Origin: Nocardioides humi
GTDB taxonomy: Bacteria; Actinomycetota; Actinomycetes; Propionibacteriales; Nocardioidaceae
Reading direction: 5' to 3'
Length of the DNA: 64,000 nt
Assembly: GCF_006494775.1 (NCBI RefSeq)
Contig: NZ_CP041146.1
Location: 3,162,001-3,226,000, forward strand
The notes beneath the pieces are model-generated. The model was not told where the DNA came from and searched no databases. It saw only the letters and a list, made by a program, of their open reading frames with translations. The position numbers were made by a program, and so were the translations under genes. This document shows, piece by piece, positions 8,482-17,139 of the stretch (within the stretch, counting starts at the first letter, position 1; each line of letters starts with the position of its first letter).

Positions 8482-9366
8482 GTGACCCTGCTGCTGTCCA
8501 CGGTGATCGCGGGCCTGCTGATGGGCGCGGTCTACGCCCTCGTCTCGGTCGGGCTGGCCCTGGAGTTCGGGGTCATGCGGATCATCAACTTCGCCCACGG
8601 CTACTTCGTGATGCTCGCGATGTTCGTGGCCGCGGTCCTGTGGCGGCAGTGGGGCATCACCCCGTACGAGGCGCTCGTCGTCTTGGTCCCGGCGGGGTTC
8701 GTCCTGGGCGTGCTGGTGCACGGCCTGGTCATCCACCCGTTCGTGCGCCGGGGCTCGACCGGACTGGTCATCGCCCTGGTGACGCTGGCGCTGTCCGTGG
8801 TGGTCGAGCAGGGCGTCGTCGCCCTGCTCGGCTCGGCGCCGCGCAGCGTCGCGGTCTCGACGGCCGGCTTCTCGCTCCTCGGCATCGACGTCAGCGGACC
8901 CCGCCTCGTGGCGGCCGTCGTCGCCCTGGCCGCCCTGGTCGTGCTGGGCCTCGTCCTGGGCCGTACGCGCTGGGGCAGGTTCGCCCGCGCCGTCGCCCAG
9001 GACGCCGAGTCGGCCCGCACCCAGGGGATCGACCCCACCCGGGTCGCGGCCGTCGTCTTCGGCGTCGGCACGGCGATGGCCGCGGTGGCCGGAGCCGCGC
9101 TGGTCACCTTCCTGCCCGCGACCGCCGAGGGCGGCCTCACCCTGTCCCTGGTGTCCTTCGTGATCGTCGTCCTCGGCGGTCTGAGCAGCTTCGCCGGCGC
9201 CCTGGTCGCCGGACTGGTCATCGGCGTGACCACGAGCCTGGTCGGCTTCTACTGGGACCCGGCGCTCCAGGTGCCCAGCTACCTGGTGATCCTGGTCCTC
9301 GTCCTGGCCCTGAGACCACAGGGACTGTTCGGAGACAAGGCGGACGCGGGTGAGATCCATGCCTGA
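8482..9366 (+). CDS. branched-chain amino acid-type ABC transporter permease (LivH-like)
   Basis: The 294-residue protein is almost entirely hydrophobic with about eight membrane segments, beginning LLLSTVIAGLLMGAVYALVS. The family signature FGVMRIINFAHG is present. The GTG at 8482 starts one base after the upstream stop; a longer frame would run into the binding-protein gene. It forms one half of the membrane channel, with the LivM half in the next gene. Confidence 0.92.
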   Translation: MTLLLSTVIAGLLMGAVYALVSVGLALEFGVMRIINFAHGYFVMLAMFVAAVLWRQWGITPYEALVVLVPAGFVLGVLVHGLVIHPFVRRGSTGLVIALVTLALSVVVEQGVVALLGSAPRSVAVSTAGFSLLGIDVSGPRLVAAVVALAALVVLGLVLGRTRWGRFARAVAQDAESARTQGIDPTRVAAVVFGVGTAMAAVAGAALVTFLPATAEGGLTLSLVSFVIVVLGGLSSFAGALVAGLVIGVTTSLVGFYWDPALQVPSYLVILVLVLALRPQGLFGDKADAGEIHA

Positions 9367-11227
9367 GCGCGTCAGCCGACCCCGGCTCGCCCGTCGGGTG
9401 CGCACCTCCCACGGCGTGGCCTTCGGGCTGGCGGTCGCCGTCGTGTGCGTCCTGGTGCTCGCCAACGTGAGGTTCGTCTACGCGTTCCAGCACACCCTGC
9501 TCCTGACGGTGGTGTTCGGGACCGCCGCGACCGCCTGGGGCCTGTTCGCGGGCTTCGGCGGCCAGTTCTCCTTCGGCCACGCGGCCCTCTTCGGGCTGCC
9601 GAGCTACCTGGCTGTCGTCATCGGCGAGGACCTCGGGATCCCGCCCCTCGTGGCCCTGGTCGGCGCGGCCGCTCTCACGGCTCTCGTGACCGCCCTCGTC
9701 GTGTTCCCCGCGCTCCGCCTGCGGGGCCCGTACTTCGCACTGGTCACCTTGGCGCTGGCCGAGCTCACCCGACGCCTGGTCAACCTGGAGCGGGCCCACA
9801 CCGGCGGCGAGGACGGTCGACTGATCGCCGACACCGGTGACGGCCTGCTTCATCTGGCAGCGCCCAGCGAGCAGTCGTACCTGGTGTGGGGCTCGGTTCT
9901 CCTCACGCTGAGCGTCACGGGCTGCTGGGTCTTCCTGCGGACCAGGACCGGGCGCGAGCTGCAGGCGCTGCGCGACGACCCGGACGTCGCGTCGACCACG
10001 GGCGTCGACACCACGCGGGTCAAGCTCGTCGCGTACGTCATCTCGGCGTTCCTGACCGGACTGGCCGGAGGGATCCTCGCCTACAGCTCGCGGATCATCG
10101 CCTCCGACGCCCTGCTCGGTCCGGCGATCTCGATCTCCATCCTGATCTTCGCCGGCGTCGGCGGCATGCGCTCGGTGTTCGGGCCGGTGATCGGAGCCTT
10201 CGCCCTCGTCAACCTCGAGGAGCTGCTGCGGGTCGGCGTGGGCGCCGAGGAGCCGCAGCTCTACCGGATCACCTACGCCGTGCTCTTCGCCCTGGTGCTG
10301 TACTTCCTGCCACGAGGCCTGGCGAGCATCCGCGTCCCCGAGCGGGTCCTGCGTCGGCTGCGAGAGGAGGAGCCGCCGAGCACGGGAGGTCATCCGGACC
10401 TGTCGGCGTCGGCGGTGCGGGACCTGCTCGACGACCTGAGCGAGCTGGAGCGGCGCCCGCAGGGGGACGACCGGTCCAGCCACCTCACGGTGCGCGGCCT
10501 GACCAAGCGGTTCGGCGCACAGACGGTCAACGCCGACATCGACGTCGAGATCCCGCAAGGCAGCTGTCTGGCGGTGTGGGGCCACAACGGGAGCGGCAAG
10601 TCGACGCTGGTGAACCAGCTCGGAGGCCAGCTGCGCCCCAGCGCCGGCCAGATCCTGGTCGGCACGGACGACATCACCACGCTCCCGCCCCACCGCCGTG
10701 CGCGGCTCGGCATCGTCCGCGCCTCGCAGCAGGCCCGCCACTACGACGAGCAGACGGTCCTCGACAACCTGCTCACCACCCTCTACACGACCAAGAGGCT
10801 CCGGCCGCTGGTGCAGGCCGACCACCGGCGCGCCGTCGGCCTGGTCGAGCGGGCGGTGGCGGCCGTCGGCCTGCCGGCGCAGGCCATCACCAAGAAGGCC
10901 GGCGAGCTCAGCACCGGACAGCGCAAGAAGCTCGAGCTGGCGCGGGTCCTCGTCGGACACCGGCCGCGGGTGATCCTGCTGGACGAGCCGACGGCGGGCG
11001 TCGACCGCGCGGGCGTGCCGCAGATGGCGGAGACCCTGCGAGCGCTGAGGGACGGGACCGGGGCGACGATGGTCGTCGTCGACCACGACCGGGAGTTCCT
11101 GCTCGCTCTCAGCACCCACGTGCTGACCCTGGCCGGCGGGCGGGTCGTCAACCACGAGGCGACGAAGGACCTCGGACCGGACGACTGGCCCGAGCTGGTC
11201 CTGCAGTCCTCGGGAGGAGCATCATGA
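9359..11227 (+). CDS. fused LivM-like permease and LivG-like ATPase
   Basis: One continuous 622-residue protein carries two parts. Residues ~15-320 are a membrane permease of the LivM type (FGGQFSFGHAALFGLPSYL signature). Residues ~375-615 are an ABC ATPase with Walker A GHNGSGKST, signature LSTGQRKKLELAR, Walker B VILLDEPTAGVD and the switch histidine in VVDHD. A charged linker (EEEPPSTGG) joins them. The ATG at 9359 overlaps the LivH stop by eight bases. LivM and LivG are usually separate genes, so the fusion fixes their stoichiometry and places the ATPase at the permease C-terminus. Confidence 0.92.
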   Translation: MPERVSRPRLARRVRTSHGVAFGLAVAVVCVLVLANVRFVYAFQHTLLLTVVFGTAATAWGLFAGFGGQFSFGHAALFGLPSYLAVVIGEDLGIPPLVALVGAAALTALVTALVVFPALRLRGPYFALVTLALAELTRRLVNLERAHTGGEDGRLIADTGDGLLHLAAPSEQSYLVWGSVLLTLSVTGCWVFLRTRTGRELQALRDDPDVASTTGVDTTRVKLVAYVISAFLTGLAGGILAYSSRIIASDALLGPAISISILIFAGVGGMRSVFGPVIGAFALVNLEELLRVGVGAEEPQLYRITYAVLFALVLYFLPRGLASIRVPERVLRRLREEEPPSTGGHPDLSASAVRDLLDDLSELERRPQGDDRSSHLTVRGLTKRFGAQTVNADIDVEIPQGSCLAVWGHNGSGKSTLVNQLGGQLRPSAGQILVGTDDITTLPPHRRARLGIVRASQQARHYDEQTVLDNLLTTLYTTKRLRPLVQADHRRAVGLVERAVAAVGLPAQAITKKAGELSTGQRKKLELARVLVGHRPRVILLDEPTAGVDRAGVPQMAETLRALRDGTGATMVVVDHDREFLLALSTHVLTLAGGRVVNHEATKDLGPDDWPELVLQSSGGAS

Positions 11228-11913
11228 GCGAGCTGCTCAGGGTCGAGCACCTGGCCGCCGGGTACGGCCGGCTGCCCGTGCTCTTCGACGTCAGCTTCAG
11301 CCTCGAAGCGGGCGAGGTCGTCGCCCTCGCGGCGGGCAACGGCGCCGGCAAGAGCACCCTGCTGGCCGCGATGTCCGGTGTGCTGCGGCCGGTCACCGGA
11401 GGGCGCGTCGAGTTCCGCGGCCGTGACCTGAGCCGGGTGCCGGCCCACCTCATCGCGCGGCAGGGCCTGGTCCACGTCCTCGAGCGACGGCGTCTCGCGC
11501 CGTTCATGACGGTGCTCGACAACCTGCGGCTCAGCGAGGCGACCGTCGCCCGTGTCCGACGCGCCGCCTGGCGCCGGCGGTTCGAGGAGGCTCGGGAGAG
11601 TCACGAGCTGCTCCGCTCGCACGGCGAGCGCAAGGCGGGCGAGCTCTCCGGCGGACAGCAGCAGCTGGTGGCGGTGGTGCGCGGACTGCTCGCCGAGCCC
11701 GCCGTGATCCTGCTGGACGAGCCCTTCCAGGGCCTCGACCTGCACGCGGCGAGCCAGGTGTGCGCCGTCCTCGAGCAGGCCGCGGGTGCGGGCACCGCGG
11801 TGCTGCTCACCGAGCACCGGGCCGAGGTCGTCACGGGTCTGGCCCACCGCACGCTGCACATGGACCGTGGCCGGATCGTCGACGAGGAGTCCCATGTCGC
11901 CCAACCCGTCTGA
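11224..11913 (+). CDS. LivF-like ABC transporter ATPase
   Basis: The 229-residue ATPase has Walker A GNGAGKST, signature LSGGQQQLVAVVRGL, Walker B VILLDEPFQGLD and a switch histidine in LLTEH. It starts within the stop of the fused LivMG gene (ATGA) and completes the transporter of this operon. The C-terminus ends soon after the nucleotide-binding domain, as in other LivF proteins. Confidence 0.92.
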   Translation: MSELLRVEHLAAGYGRLPVLFDVSFSLEAGEVVALAAGNGAGKSTLLAAMSGVLRPVTGGRVEFRGRDLSRVPAHLIARQGLVHVLERRRLAPFMTVLDNLRLSEATVARVRRAAWRRRFEEARESHELLRSHGERKAGELSGGQQQLVAVVRGLLAEPAVILLDEPFQGLDLHAASQVCAVLEQAAGAGTAVLLTEHRAEVVTGLAHRTLHMDRGRIVDEESHVAQPV

Positions 11914-12310
11914 GAGCCGGACCGTGCCCGCCTACGACGCCGTCGTGGAGCTGCACGCCCGCTACGCCGACACGCTCGACCGCAAGGACGTCGCCGGACT
12001 GGCGGCCTGCTTCGCGCCGGACGCCGTCCTGGTCGTCGGTGAGCAGGTGGCCGCCGAGGGCGGGAGGACGATCGCGGAGCGTCTGACGTCCCGCTCCGAC
12101 CCCGCCGTCCTGCACATCCCGTTCCCGCCGGCCGTGTGCGGCGTCGAGGGCTCCCGGCTGCGGACCCGCTCCTACTTCCAGCTCGTCGACACCCGCACCG
12201 GGCGGATCACGGCGCTGGGGACCTACGAGGACGAGATGACCTCCACCGACCAGGCCGTGGTGCTCACCCGCCGCTCGGTGACCTATGCGTGGAAGGAAGC
12301 GACACCATGA
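11894..12310 (+). CDS. SnoaL-like (NTF2-fold) protein
   Basis: The 138-residue product shows the SnoaL pattern: an N-terminal helix (VVELHARYADTLDRKD), then LAACFAPDAVLVV and a beta-rich C-terminal half (RSYFQLVDTRTGRI). This fold serves small-molecule cyclases, isomerases and the beta subunit of ring-hydroxylating oxygenases. The ATG at 11894 has GAGGAG upstream and overlaps the LivF gene by 20 bases. It is co-transcribed with the transporter and the nitroreductase; the exact reaction is unknown. Confidence 0.75.
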   Translation: MSPNPSESRTVPAYDAVVELHARYADTLDRKDVAGLAACFAPDAVLVVGEQVAAEGGRTIAERLTSRSDPAVLHIPFPPAVCGVEGSRLRTRSYFQLVDTRTGRITALGTYEDEMTSTDQAVVLTRRSVTYAWKEATP

Positions 12311-12969
12311 CCGAGCCGGCATCCCTGGACGCCCACGAGCTGCTCACCACCACCCGAGCCGTTCGCCGGCGCCTGGACCTGGAGCGCGCCGTACCGCGTG
12401 AGCTGGTCGAGGAGTGCGTGCAGATCGCGCTGCAGGCCCCCTCGGGCGGCAACCGCCGCGCGTACCGCTTCGTGGTCGTCGACGATCCCGAGCAGCGTGA
12501 GCGGGTCGCCGCGGTCTACCGCAAGGCGTTCGAGATCTACCGGGCCGGACCCACCGTCGCCACGAAGGCGTTCGAGGGCGACGCGGAGCGCACGGCCGTG
12601 CAGGAGCGGGTCTTCGACTCCGTCGAGCATCTCGCGCGCAACCTGCACCGGGTCCCTGCCCTCGTCATTCCCTGCATGGCCGGGCGCGCCCAGGACAAGC
12701 AGACCGTACGGGCGCAGGCCGGCTTCTGGGGGTCGGTGTTCCCGGCCGTCTGGAGCTTCCAGCTGGCCGCGCGCCAACGCGGCCTCGGCACGGCCCTGAC
12801 GACCATGCACCTGGAGTTCGAGCGCGAGGTCGCCGACGTGCTCGCGATCCCCCATGACGAGTACACCCAGGTCTGCCTGCTGCCGCTCGCCTTCACGACC
12901 GGAGGCGGATTCCGCCCGGCGCAGCGGGAGCCGGCCGAGCACTTCCTGCGATGGAACAGCTGGACGTGA
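12307..12969 (+). CDS. nitroreductase-family FMN protein
   Basis: The 220-residue protein has the family N-terminus (TTTRAVRRRLDLERAVPREL) and the FMN-contact region (ALQAPSGGNRRAYRFVVV). The C-terminal half (SFQLAARQRGLGTALTT) is also typical. Members reduce nitro groups, quinones or enones, or act on iodotyrosine-like substrates, with NAD(P)H. It overlaps the upstream gene by four bases and the downstream SDR by 19 bases, so it is part of the same operon. Confidence 0.85.
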   Translation: MTEPASLDAHELLTTTRAVRRRLDLERAVPRELVEECVQIALQAPSGGNRRAYRFVVVDDPEQRERVAAVYRKAFEIYRAGPTVATKAFEGDAERTAVQERVFDSVEHLARNLHRVPALVIPCMAGRAQDKQTVRAQAGFWGSVFPAVWSFQLAARQRGLGTALTTMHLEFEREVADVLAIPHDEYTQVCLLPLAFTTGGGFRPAQREPAEHFLRWNSWT

Positions 12970-13703
12970 GTCGTCTGGCGGGTCGCGTCGCCCTGGTCAC
13001 CGGCGGCGCTTCCGGGATCGGGCGCGCCTGCGCGACCCGACTGGCCGGGGAGGGCGCGCGGGTCGTGGTCGCCGACGTCGACGAGGACGGCGCGCGCCGT
13101 ACCGCCGGCATGCTGGCGGGCGAGGAGCACCGTGCCGTCCGCGTCGACGTCACCTCCGAGGCGGAGGTGAGCGCGCTGGCGGCGAACCTCGCCGAGACGG
13201 AGGGCACGCTGCACGTCGCCGTCAACTGTGCCGGTCGCGGTGGTCCACGCCGAGCGCTCGCCGACACCGGCCTCGACGAGTGGCGTGGAGTGCTCTCCCT
13301 CAACCTCGACGGGGTCTTCCTGTGCCTGCGGGCAGAGCTGTCGCTCATGCCTCCCGGAGGCAGCATCGTCAACATCGCCTCGGTCATGGGCGTCGTCGGC
13401 AATCCGGGATCGGCCGCCTACACGGCCTCGAAGCATGCCGTCGTGGGGCTGACGAAGGCCGTGGCGTGGGAGTACGCCGACCACGGCGTACGCGTCAACG
13501 CGGTCGGGCCCGGGTTCACCGACACCCCGCTCCTGTCCGCCGACTCCGTCGCGCACCGCGAGCAGATCGCCGAGCGCCACGCCCTGGACCGGTTCGCCGC
13601 TCCCGAGGAGATCGCCGGCGCGGTCGCGTTCCTGTGCTCGGACGACGCCTCGTTCGTCACGGGCGCGTTCCTGCCGGTGGACGGCGGCTTCACAGCCCGT
13701 TGA
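12951..13703 (+). CDS. SDR-family oxidoreductase
   Basis: This 250-residue classical SDR has TGGASGIG, VNCAG (NCAG in place of NNAG), the catalytic YTASK, and ends in FLPVDGG. The ATG at 12951 lies inside the end of the nitroreductase gene. It is the last gene of the left accessory operon; the gap to the next gene is only 27 bp, but the next gene looks like core chromosome content rather than a catabolic gene. Confidence 0.88.
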   Translation: MEQLDVSRLAGRVALVTGGASGIGRACATRLAGEGARVVVADVDEDGARRTAGMLAGEEHRAVRVDVTSEAEVSALAANLAETEGTLHVAVNCAGRGGPRRALADTGLDEWRGVLSLNLDGVFLCLRAELSLMPPGGSIVNIASVMGVVGNPGSAAYTASKHAVVGLTKAVAWEYADHGVRVNAVGPGFTDTPLLSADSVAHREQIAERHALDRFAAPEEIAGAVAFLCSDDASFVTGAFLPVDGGFTAR

Positions 13704-13730
13704 GGTCGGCGTCATGGCAAGATTCGGCGC

Positions 13731-14696
13731 GTGAGTCGTGTGGGGAGTCTCGGTGCAGCGCTGGCCGGTGCCCTCCTCCTGACGGCGTGCAGCGGCGACC
13801 CCGAGCCGGTGCACCAGGCGGTGCCGAAGCCGGAGGTCGCCGTCACCGAGTACGACGCCTCGAAGGAGCCCTCCGCGGCGGTGCTCGCGCTCGTGCCCGC
13901 GGCCGCGACGACGCTCGAGGTCACCGACTTCGACCAGCTCCGCCTGGTGCTGGGGTTCTCGACGCTCGGCGAGGCCACGCCGCCGCCGGAGCGTGAGCGG
14001 TTCTGGCAGCGGGTCCCGCGGACGGCCGCCCTCTCCGAGGGGCTGCTGCGCCCGGTCGACCAGCGGCTGCGCAACCAGTTCGGGATCAGCCAGGACGATG
14101 TCGCCTGGGAGGCCGCCTGGTCCGCCGACGGCGCCGACCGGGGCTGGGTGCTCGCCTTCCACGACGACGTGCCGATGGCCGCGATCCGGCGCGCCGTCGA
14201 GGCGGGGGTCGGGCCGCTCGCGGGCGCGGTCGTCGACGACGACCGGCACCTGGTGACCTCGGCCGCGCCACCGGCGGCGGCCGACTCGTGGGGCGCCGAC
14301 CCAGCGCTGGTCGCGCTCACCGGCGCCGAGGCCGTGTCGACGTACGTCGAGCGCGGGTGCACGCCCTTCGACACCGTCTTCGGCGCCGGCATGGAGGAGC
14401 AGCTCGCCGCCGCGCCGGCCGCGGCGCTGCACGGGCTCGACGAGCTCGACGCCTGGTCGGTGGCGCTCGGGACCGAGCTGGTGACCGTCCAGCTGGGCGA
14501 GGGCCGCAGCGACGCCTTCGACCGGGTCCGGCTGGCCGACGTGATGCCGCCGACGGACCCGGAGTTCGGGCTGGTGATGAGCCGCGGCGTCGCGGATCCG
14601 TCGACCGGGCGGCTGGGCTACGTGCTCGCCGATCCGCCCGCCGCGGCGCGCCTGACCCGCGAACGGCACCTGCCCTTCACCGTCTGCCCGAGCTGA
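13731..14696 (+). CDS. lipoprotein of unknown function
   Basis: The 321-residue product starts with a short signal peptide and lipobox (ALLLTAC), so it is probably a membrane-anchored extracytoplasmic protein. The rest is acidic and Ala-rich without a motif I recognise (for example LVPAAATTLEVTDFDQLRL, FGISQDDVAWEAAW). I know no function. It is transcribed towards the convergent MBL gene, with only three bases between the two stops. Confidence 0.75.
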   Translation: MSRVGSLGAALAGALLLTACSGDPEPVHQAVPKPEVAVTEYDASKEPSAAVLALVPAAATTLEVTDFDQLRLVLGFSTLGEATPPPERERFWQRVPRTAALSEGLLRPVDQRLRNQFGISQDDVAWEAAWSADGADRGWVLAFHDDVPMAAIRRAVEAGVGPLAGAVVDDDRHLVTSAAPPAAADSWGADPALVALTGAEAVSTYVERGCTPFDTVFGAGMEEQLAAAPAAALHGLDELDAWSVALGTELVTVQLGEGRSDAFDRVRLADVMPPTDPEFGLVMSRGVADPSTGRLGYVLADPPAAARLTRERHLPFTVCPS

Positions 14697-14699
14697 GCG

Positions 14700-15482
14700 T
14701 CAGCCCGCGGCGTGGGCCGCCAGCTCGTCGTACTGCGCCTTGTCGTGGGCGCAGATCACGGTGACCTCGTCCGTGCCGCGGGCCAGGTCCTGGAGCCGCT
14801 CGAGGTTGGCCACGCGCTGCCGGTTGTCGACGGCCATCAGCCGCTGGAAGGCGGCCAGCGACACCGGGCAGGTCGGCGGGTCCTGCAGCTGGCCGCCGTG
14901 GAAGAGCGCGTCCCCGGCGTGGAGCAGCCAGTGCCCGTCGTCGCGGCGTACGGCGACGCCGGCGTGGCCGCGCGTGTGACCGTGCAGCGGGATGACGACG
15001 ACGTCGTCGCCGAGCGCCGTGACCGACGCGAAGCCGTACCAGTCGTCGCCGCCCTCCTCGTGCAGCGTCCACTGCGGGGAGTGCGCCCACTGGCCGGCGA
15101 CGTAGCGGGCCCTCTCGCGCAGCGAGGGCCGGGTGGCGGCCGCGTGCTCGGTGGCGTGGACGTGCACCCGGGCGTTCGGGAAGTCGCCGATGCCGCCGGC
15201 GTGGTCGAGGTCGAGGTGGGTGAGCACGATGTCGGTGACGTCGGCCGGGTCGTGGCCGCGGGCCCGCACCTGCGCCAGGGCGGTCTCGCCCGGGTCGAGG
15301 GCGGGCCGCACGGTGGTGAGGAACGGCCGGCCGAGCCGCCTGCGGTCGGCGAGGTCGCCGGTGCCGAAGCCGGTGTCGACCAGGGCGAGCCCGTCGGGGC
15401 GCTCGAGGAGCAGCACGTGGGCGACCATCGTGGGAGCGAGGGCGGGCCTCATGGTCGCGCAGTTGAGGTGGGAGATCCGCAC
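14700..15482 (-). CDS. metallo-beta-lactamase-fold hydrolase
   Basis: The 260-residue protein carries the zinc motif THLDLDHAGG (HxHxDH variant HLDLDH), a later metal His in PLHGHTRGHAG, an Asp in HAGDALFHGG, and a final ICAHD. These are the ligands of glyoxalase II or lactonase-like enzymes that hydrolyse thioesters or lactones. The first Met follows the start of a beta strand typical for the fold. There is no clear operon partner; the nearest upstream gene is about 95 bp away on the same strand. Confidence 0.85.
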   Translation of the reverse strand: MRISHLNCATMRPALAPTMVAHVLLLERPDGLALVDTGFGTGDLADRRRLGRPFLTTVRPALDPGETALAQVRARGHDPADVTDIVLTHLDLDHAGGIGDFPNARVHVHATEHAAATRPSLRERARYVAGQWAHSPQWTLHEEGGDDWYGFASVTALGDDVVVIPLHGHTRGHAGVAVRRDDGHWLLHAGDALFHGGQLQDPPTCPVSLAAFQRLMAVDNRQRVANLERLQDLARGTDEVTVICAHDKAQYDELAAHAAG

Positions 15483-15577
15483 GGCGTCAGCGTGTCATGG
15501 TTTGGCCGAGCGCGTCTGCGACGCAGCGCAGGAAGCAAGCTTCTGGCGATCGTCTCCCGCCGCGCTGCCGGCGCGTG

Positions 15578-16276
15578 TCACAGCTGGAGGTCGTGGAGGC
15601 GCTGGACCGTCGGCGAGGTGGGCACCGTGCTCGGGTCGGGCGCGGTGCCGAACAGCCGGTCCGCCGTACCCGCGCTGGTGACGGTGAACCAGTAGTGCTC
15701 GCTCTTGTAGTGGTGGAGCCGGTGGTTGCGCCAGATCGTGCGGTACCACGCGGACTTCGGGCGGTAGTCGCTGTGCAGCAGGTAGTGGGTCCACTCGTAG
15801 CCGGACTTGATCGCGTAGACGGCGGTGAGCAGGGTGAGCATGGCGGTGGTCGTGGGGGTGACCAGCCAGGCGAGCAGGGTCCAGGTCGGGGCGAGCCAGA
15901 GCTGAGCCTGCCAGGGGATGAAGACGAGCGGGATCGCGCGCGGGTCGGCGTGGTGCGCGCGGTGCTTGCGCGCGAGCAGGGGGTCGAGGGTGAGCGGGCC
16001 GAGGCGGCGCGGCCTCCAGTGCAGGATGAAGACGTGGACCACCCACTCCACGACCGGCAGGATCGCCACCAGCCCGAGCGGGATCGCCAGCTCCCACCAC
16101 GACCCGGGGCCGGCGAGCACGCGGCCGGTGACGGCGGCGGCCAGGCACGTGCCGAGGAGGTACGGGCTCGGGTGGTGCCAGAACTCGCGGAGCACCCGGC
16201 CCATCGAGAGGCTGGTACGACGGGCGTCGGTCTCGACCTGTCGGGCGGCGTACGCCTCGACCTCGCGGGGGCTCAC
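15578..16276 (-). CDS. fatty acid hydroxylase / sterol desaturase-superfamily membrane protein
   Basis: The 232-residue protein has about four membrane segments and the histidine clusters of the membrane di-iron family: HRAHH near residue 110 and NHRLHHYKSEHYWF near residue 190. The GTG at 16276 overlaps the stop of the GntR-type gene (GTGA), so both are expressed together. It probably hydroxylates a lipid or carotenoid in the membrane; the substrate is not visible. Confidence 0.85.
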   Translation of the reverse strand: MSPREVEAYAARQVETDARRTSLSMGRVLREFWHHPSPYLLGTCLAAAVTGRVLAGPGSWWELAIPLGLVAILPVVEWVVHVFILHWRPRRLGPLTLDPLLARKHRAHHADPRAIPLVFIPWQAQLWLAPTWTLLAWLVTPTTTAMLTLLTAVYAIKSGYEWTHYLLHSDYRPKSAWYRTIWRNHRLHHYKSEHYWFTVTSAGTADRLFGTAPDPSTVPTSPTVQRLHDLQL

Positions 16277-16995
16277 CGGTCGTCCCCCATCGCGGCGAAC
16301 GCGCCGAGCAGCGTGTCGGCCGTCGGCGTGAGCACCCGGGACGCCGCGGCGCGGGCCGTGGGGGCGTCGCCCGCGCGGACGGCCGCGGCGAGCAGCCGGT
16401 AGGGCTCGGCCTGGCCGACCTCGCCGGCGAGGATCGTCGCGAGCGCGGGCAGCGCGGGCTCGTAGGCGGCGCGCAGGCTGTTGAACATCATCCGGAACAC
16501 CATCGAGTCGGCCCCGTCGACGAGCAGGTCCCAGTAGTCGAGCGCGAGCACCTGCCAGCGGACCGCGTCGGTCGTGCTCGCCATCTCCTCGGTGACGGCG
16601 TCCAGGCTCGTCGCCAGCGCCGGTCCGCCGCGCTCGGCAGCGAGCGCCGCGATCCCGGGACCGACCTCCGCCCGGGCCTCGATGATGCTGCGCCCGATCG
16701 AGGTGTCGAGCGTGCCGCCGCGGACCAGCAGCCACGGCAGCAGGTCGAGGCCGGCGGCGCGGCGGAAGTCGCGGACCAGGGTGGTGCCACCGTGGCGTAC
16801 CTCCACCAGCCCGGTCTGCGCGATCCGCTGCAGCGCCTCGCGCACGGCGGGCCGGGAGATGCCGAGCACCTCGGCCAGCCGGCGCTCGCTGGGCAGCGGC
16901 TCGCCGGCCGCGAGCTCGCCGTCGACGACATCGTCGAGGAGCTGGTCGAAGACCTGGTCGGAGACCGAGCGTCGGGTCACGGGTCGGAGGGCCAT
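16273..16995 (-). CDS. GntR-family regulator, FadR/FCD type
   Basis: This 240-residue regulator begins with a winged helix (SVSDQVFDQLLDDVVDGELA, LPSERRLAEVLGISRPAVRE) and continues with an all-helical FCD-like effector domain. The ATG at 16995 is chosen because the DNA-binding domain starts directly behind it. Two copies of TGGTCNGACCA, the FadR/LldR-type operator core, lie in the promoter region it shares with SURF1. The simplest model is autoregulation plus control of the co-transcribed hydroxylase and possibly SURF1. Confidence 0.9.
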   Translation of the reverse strand: MALRPVTRRSVSDQVFDQLLDDVVDGELAAGEPLPSERRLAEVLGISRPAVREALQRIAQTGLVEVRHGGTTLVRDFRRAAGLDLLPWLLVRGGTLDTSIGRSIIEARAEVGPGIAALAAERGGPALATSLDAVTEEMASTTDAVRWQVLALDYWDLLVDGADSMVFRMMFNSLRAAYEPALPALATILAGEVGQAEPYRLLAAAVRAGDAPTARAAASRVLTPTADTLLGAFAAMGDDR

Positions 16996-17032
16996 GCCGG
17001 CCACCGTAGGCCGTCGTGGTCCGGTGGTCAAG

Positions 17033-17043
17033 TGGTCTGACCA
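17033..17043. promoter_or_regulatory. FadR-type operator, copy 1
   Basis: TGGTCTGACCA is a perfect palindrome around one central base and lies 38 bp before the GntR-type start. It matches the TGGTNNNACCA core bound by FCD-type GntR proteins. Confidence 0.7.
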
Positions 17044-17110
17044 GTGCACGAATGGGCGGAGACTGCAGGTCCGCGGCCCTGAATTGCGCGGTTTGGTCCC
17101 CAACCGCACA

Positions 17111-17121
17111 TGGTCAGACCA
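17111..17121. promoter_or_regulatory. FadR-type operator, copy 2
   Basis: TGGTCAGACCA has the same half-sites as copy 1, centred 78 bp away and 19 bases before the SURF1 start, where binding would block its transcription. Confidence 0.7.
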
Positions 17122-17139
17122 GCCACGTAGGCTGCTGGC

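Noticed and set aside
9218..11155. 645-codon open frame opposite the LivMG fusion
   Set aside because: No recognisable motif; it mirrors codon-position GC bias of the true gene.
1..13703. The GntR-type operator in the left accessory block
   Set aside because: I looked for TGACATGTAATG-like sites there and saw none; the left block appears to be under different control.
12537..14669. 710-codon open frame opposite the nitroreductase, SDR and lipoprotein genes
   Set aside because: Spans three real genes and has no domain; shadow of high GC.
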